A stretch of 16,665 bases of DNA from DASTSN01 sp035760665. GTDB lineage: Bacteria > Bacteroidota > Bacteroidia > Chitinophagales > Chitinophagaceae. Shown here piece after piece: positions 14,964-16,665 of the stretch. Position 1 is the first letter of the stretch, and every line of letters begins with the position of its first letter. Below the pieces are notes generated by a model. That model was not told where the DNA came from. It was given only the letters and a program-made list of their open reading frames with translations, and searched no databases. The position numbers and the translations under genes are program-made. The DNA lies in the NCBI GenBank assembly GCA_035760665.1, contig DASTSN010000002.1:1-16665 (forward strand), given 5' to 3'.

Positions 14964-16163
14964 ATGACTAAAGATGAATGGATAACAGCACTGCAGGAAG
15001 AATTACAATCTATCCTGCACTATTGGATGCACTACGCTGTTGATCATCGCTATGGTGGTTTTGCTGGTAAAATTGATCATGCCGACACAGTGTATCCGCT
15101 TGCGCCAAAGGGCGTGGTGCTGAATACGCGAATTCTTTGGTCGTTTTCGGCTGCTTACCGCCTGACGGGCAACGGTGCGTATTTGTTGTATGCTGACAGA
15201 GCTTTTCGCTACCTGTGTGATCATTTCCTGGATCAGCAATACGGGGGTGTTTACTGGACGGTTGATTACCAGGGCCGGCCGCTGGACACAAAAAAACAGG
15301 TATACGCCCAGGCATTTGCCCTATATGCGTTTACAGAATATTATAAGAGCTGTCGCCAGGAAAGCGCTCTGCAACTAGCTGTTGGATTGTACAGGCTGAT
15401 TGAACAGCATAGCTTTGATACAAACCGAACAGGTTATTTTGAAGCGTTTGACAGGACATGGAAACCGCTTGCAGATATGCGCCTGAGTGAAAAGGATGCA
15501 AATGAACAAAAAACCCTGAATACGCACCTCCATGTGATGGAAGCATACAGCAATCTTTTCCGGATTTTTCCCGATCGGCAGCTTGGGCAAAGTCTTCGTA
15601 TGCTGCTGCATAATTTTTTACATGATTTTATAAACCCGGGAACTGGTCATCTAAACCTTTTCTTTGGGCAGGATTGGCAGTTAAAATCCAGTCTCGTTTC
15701 ATTCGGTCATGACATTGAAGCTGCCTGGCTTTTACCCGAAGCGGCGCTGGCATTGCAGGACGATCTGCTTTTGGCGGCTTGCAACCGATCGGCCATTCAA
15801 CTGGCAGAGGCATCGATACCCGCAGTGGATGCCGATGGGGGATTGTGGTACGAATGGTCACCGCCTGAAGGATGGGTAAAAGAAAAACATTGGTGGCCGC
15901 AGGCCGAAGCTATGGTCGGTTTTTTTAATGCCTGGGAAATCAGCGGCAAAGAAAAATACCTGCGGTACGCCATCAACAGCTGGACGTTTATAAAAAAATA
16001 TCTTGTGGACGGGCAAACGGGGGAATGGCTGTGGGGCATTGATGCCGGTTATGCTGTGATGCTGCACGAAGACAAAGCCGGGCTCTGGAAATGCCCGTAT
16101 CATAACTCCCGTGCCTGTATCGAAATGATCAAACGATTAGAAAATATAACTACCTTACCTTAG
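14964..16163 (+). CDS. AGE-family epimerase, cellobiose/mannobiose 2-epimerase type
   Basis: 399-aa (alpha/alpha)6-barrel enzyme of the N-acylglucosamine 2-epimerase superfamily, cellobiose 2-epimerase branch. It interconverts the reducing-end glucose and mannose of beta-1,4 disaccharides. Branch motifs: NTRILWSFSAAYR (54-66), NTHLHVMEAYSNL with His188 (186-198), SFGHDIEAAWLL with His249 (246-257), WWPQAEAMVGFFNAW (310-324), and KCPYHNSRACIEM with His380 (376-388). The three His match the catalytic/binding His of characterised cellobiose 2-epimerases. No signal peptide, so cytoplasmic. In this operon it should convert mannobiose to mannosylglucose for the GH130 enzyme. It starts 51 bp after GH130, behind a terminator-like hairpin. 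N-acetylglucosamine epimerase activity is unlikely from the motifs and context. Confidence 0.93.
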   Translation: MTKDEWITALQEELQSILHYWMHYAVDHRYGGFAGKIDHADTVYPLAPKGVVLNTRILWSFSAAYRLTGNGAYLLYADRAFRYLCDHFLDQQYGGVYWTVDYQGRPLDTKKQVYAQAFALYAFTEYYKSCRQESALQLAVGLYRLIEQHSFDTNRTGYFEAFDRTWKPLADMRLSEKDANEQKTLNTHLHVMEAYSNLFRIFPDRQLGQSLRMLLHNFLHDFINPGTGHLNLFFGQDWQLKSSLVSFGHDIEAAWLLPEAALALQDDLLLAACNRSAIQLAEASIPAVDADGGLWYEWSPPEGWVKEKHWWPQAEAMVGFFNAWEISGKEKYLRYAINSWTFIKKYLVDGQTGEWLWGIDAGYAVMLHEDKAGLWKCPYHNSRACIEMIKRLENITTLP

Positions 16164-16207
16164 CAGTACACCCGGATATTCATATAAGCACCGTAAATTT
16201 TTAGTAC

Positions 16208-16665
16208 ATGACCTATACTCCCTCTTCAACAAGGTATGAGCACATGAAATATAATCGCTGTGGAAAAAGTGGTTTACTACTGCCGGCTATTTCGCTGGGG
16301 CTCTGGCACAACTTTGGCTCGGTGGATATTTTTGAAAACGGGCGGGCCATTGTGCGGCGGGCTTTCGACCGGGGGATTACCCATTTTGATTTAGCCAATA
16401 ATTATGGCCCGGAACCCGGGTCAGCCGAGGAGAATTTCGGGACGATCCTCCGGAAAGATTTTACCGGTAACCTGCGCGATGAACTCATCATCTCCACCAA
16501 AGCCGGCTACCTCATGTGGGACGGGCCGTACGGCGATTGGGGTTCGCGGAAATACATCCTCGCCAGTCTCGATCAAAGCCTGAAACGCCTCGGCCTCGAT
16601 TACGTGGACATCTTTTATCATCACCGCCCCGATCCCGAGACTCCACTCGAAGAAAGCATGGGTGC
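16208..16665 (+). CDS. Aldo/keto reductase, YghZ-like (partial, runs off the window)
   Basis: The first 152 residues of a NADPH-dependent aldo/keto reductase resembling E. coli YghZ (L-glyceraldehyde 3-phosphate reductase, AKR14). The start is supported because RYEHMKYNRCGKSGL aligns with the beginning of YghZ; a second Met at residue 13 is possible. Conserved stretches: ISLGLWHNFG (28-37), GITHFDLANNYGPEPGSAEE (56-75), ELIISTKAGY (92-101) and DYVDIFYHHRPD (131-142). The catalytic tetrad is visible as Asp61, Tyr66, Lys98 and His139. It follows the epimerase by 44 bp on the same strand, so it may be co-transcribed, but it has no known step in mannan use. It may detoxify sugar-derived aldehydes or start a new unit. 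The C-terminus is missing because the window ends. Confidence 0.93.
   Translation, partial: MTYTPSSTRYEHMKYNRCGKSGLLLPAISLGLWHNFGSVDIFENGRAIVRRAFDRGITHFDLANNYGPEPGSAEENFGTILRKDFTGNLRDELIISTKAGYLMWDGPYGDWGSRKYILASLDQSLKRLGLDYVDIFYHHRPDPETPLEESMG

Overview
The window comes from a member of the Bacteroidota, most likely a Chitinophagaceae-like soil or plant-associated bacterium. The phylum is inferred from TAnnTTTG-type promoter motifs, weak ribosome binding sites, a very large type II-C Cas9 with a 47-nt repeat, and a mannan-degradation gene set known from Bacteroides. The genus is a guess.

Left part (1-8356): a complete type II-C CRISPR-Cas locus. A run of 30 identical 47-bp repeats with 29 full spacers fills 18-2213, with a partial spacer at the left edge. 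A terminator (2284-2316) follows, then cas2, cas1 and cas9, all on the minus strand. A tracrRNA lies on the plus strand just upstream of cas9 (about 8283-8356). I can pair its anti-repeat base by base with repeat positions 1-17, and it has a short nexus hairpin, a 10-bp terminator stem with a T-run, and a TATATTTG promoter. This pairing fixes crRNA orientation as plus strand, so the leader end lies beyond the left edge and array and cas operon are transcribed toward each other. There is no csn2 or cas4. All nuclease residues that I can place in Cas9, Cas1 and Cas2 are present.

Middle (8357-10454): a mostly non-coding stretch with one small hypothetical gene (minus strand), three tandem 11-bp repeats upstream of it, two inverted repeats and a C10 tract, then an AraC-family regulator (minus strand).

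Right part (10704 to the end): a plus-strand operon for beta-1,4-mannan use. It encodes an exported GH26 mannanase, a sodium:solute symporter, a GH130 mannosylglucose phosphorylase, an AGE-family (cellobiose 2-epimerase-type) epimerase, and the first 152 codons of a YghZ-like aldo/keto reductase. Read together: the mannanase cuts mannan to mannobiose outside the cytoplasm, the symporter imports it, the epimerase turns mannobiose into mannosylglucose, and the phosphorylase yields mannose 1-phosphate plus glucose. The divergent AraC protein is the likely regulator.

Most worth a second look: a Bacteroidota-like promoter inside every CRISPR repeat; the very compact tracrRNA and its crowded divergent junction with cas9; a spacer that mimics the repeat; a 90% GC spacer; the sharp base-composition break between cas9 and cas1; and an intrinsic terminator overlapping the GH130 stop codon.
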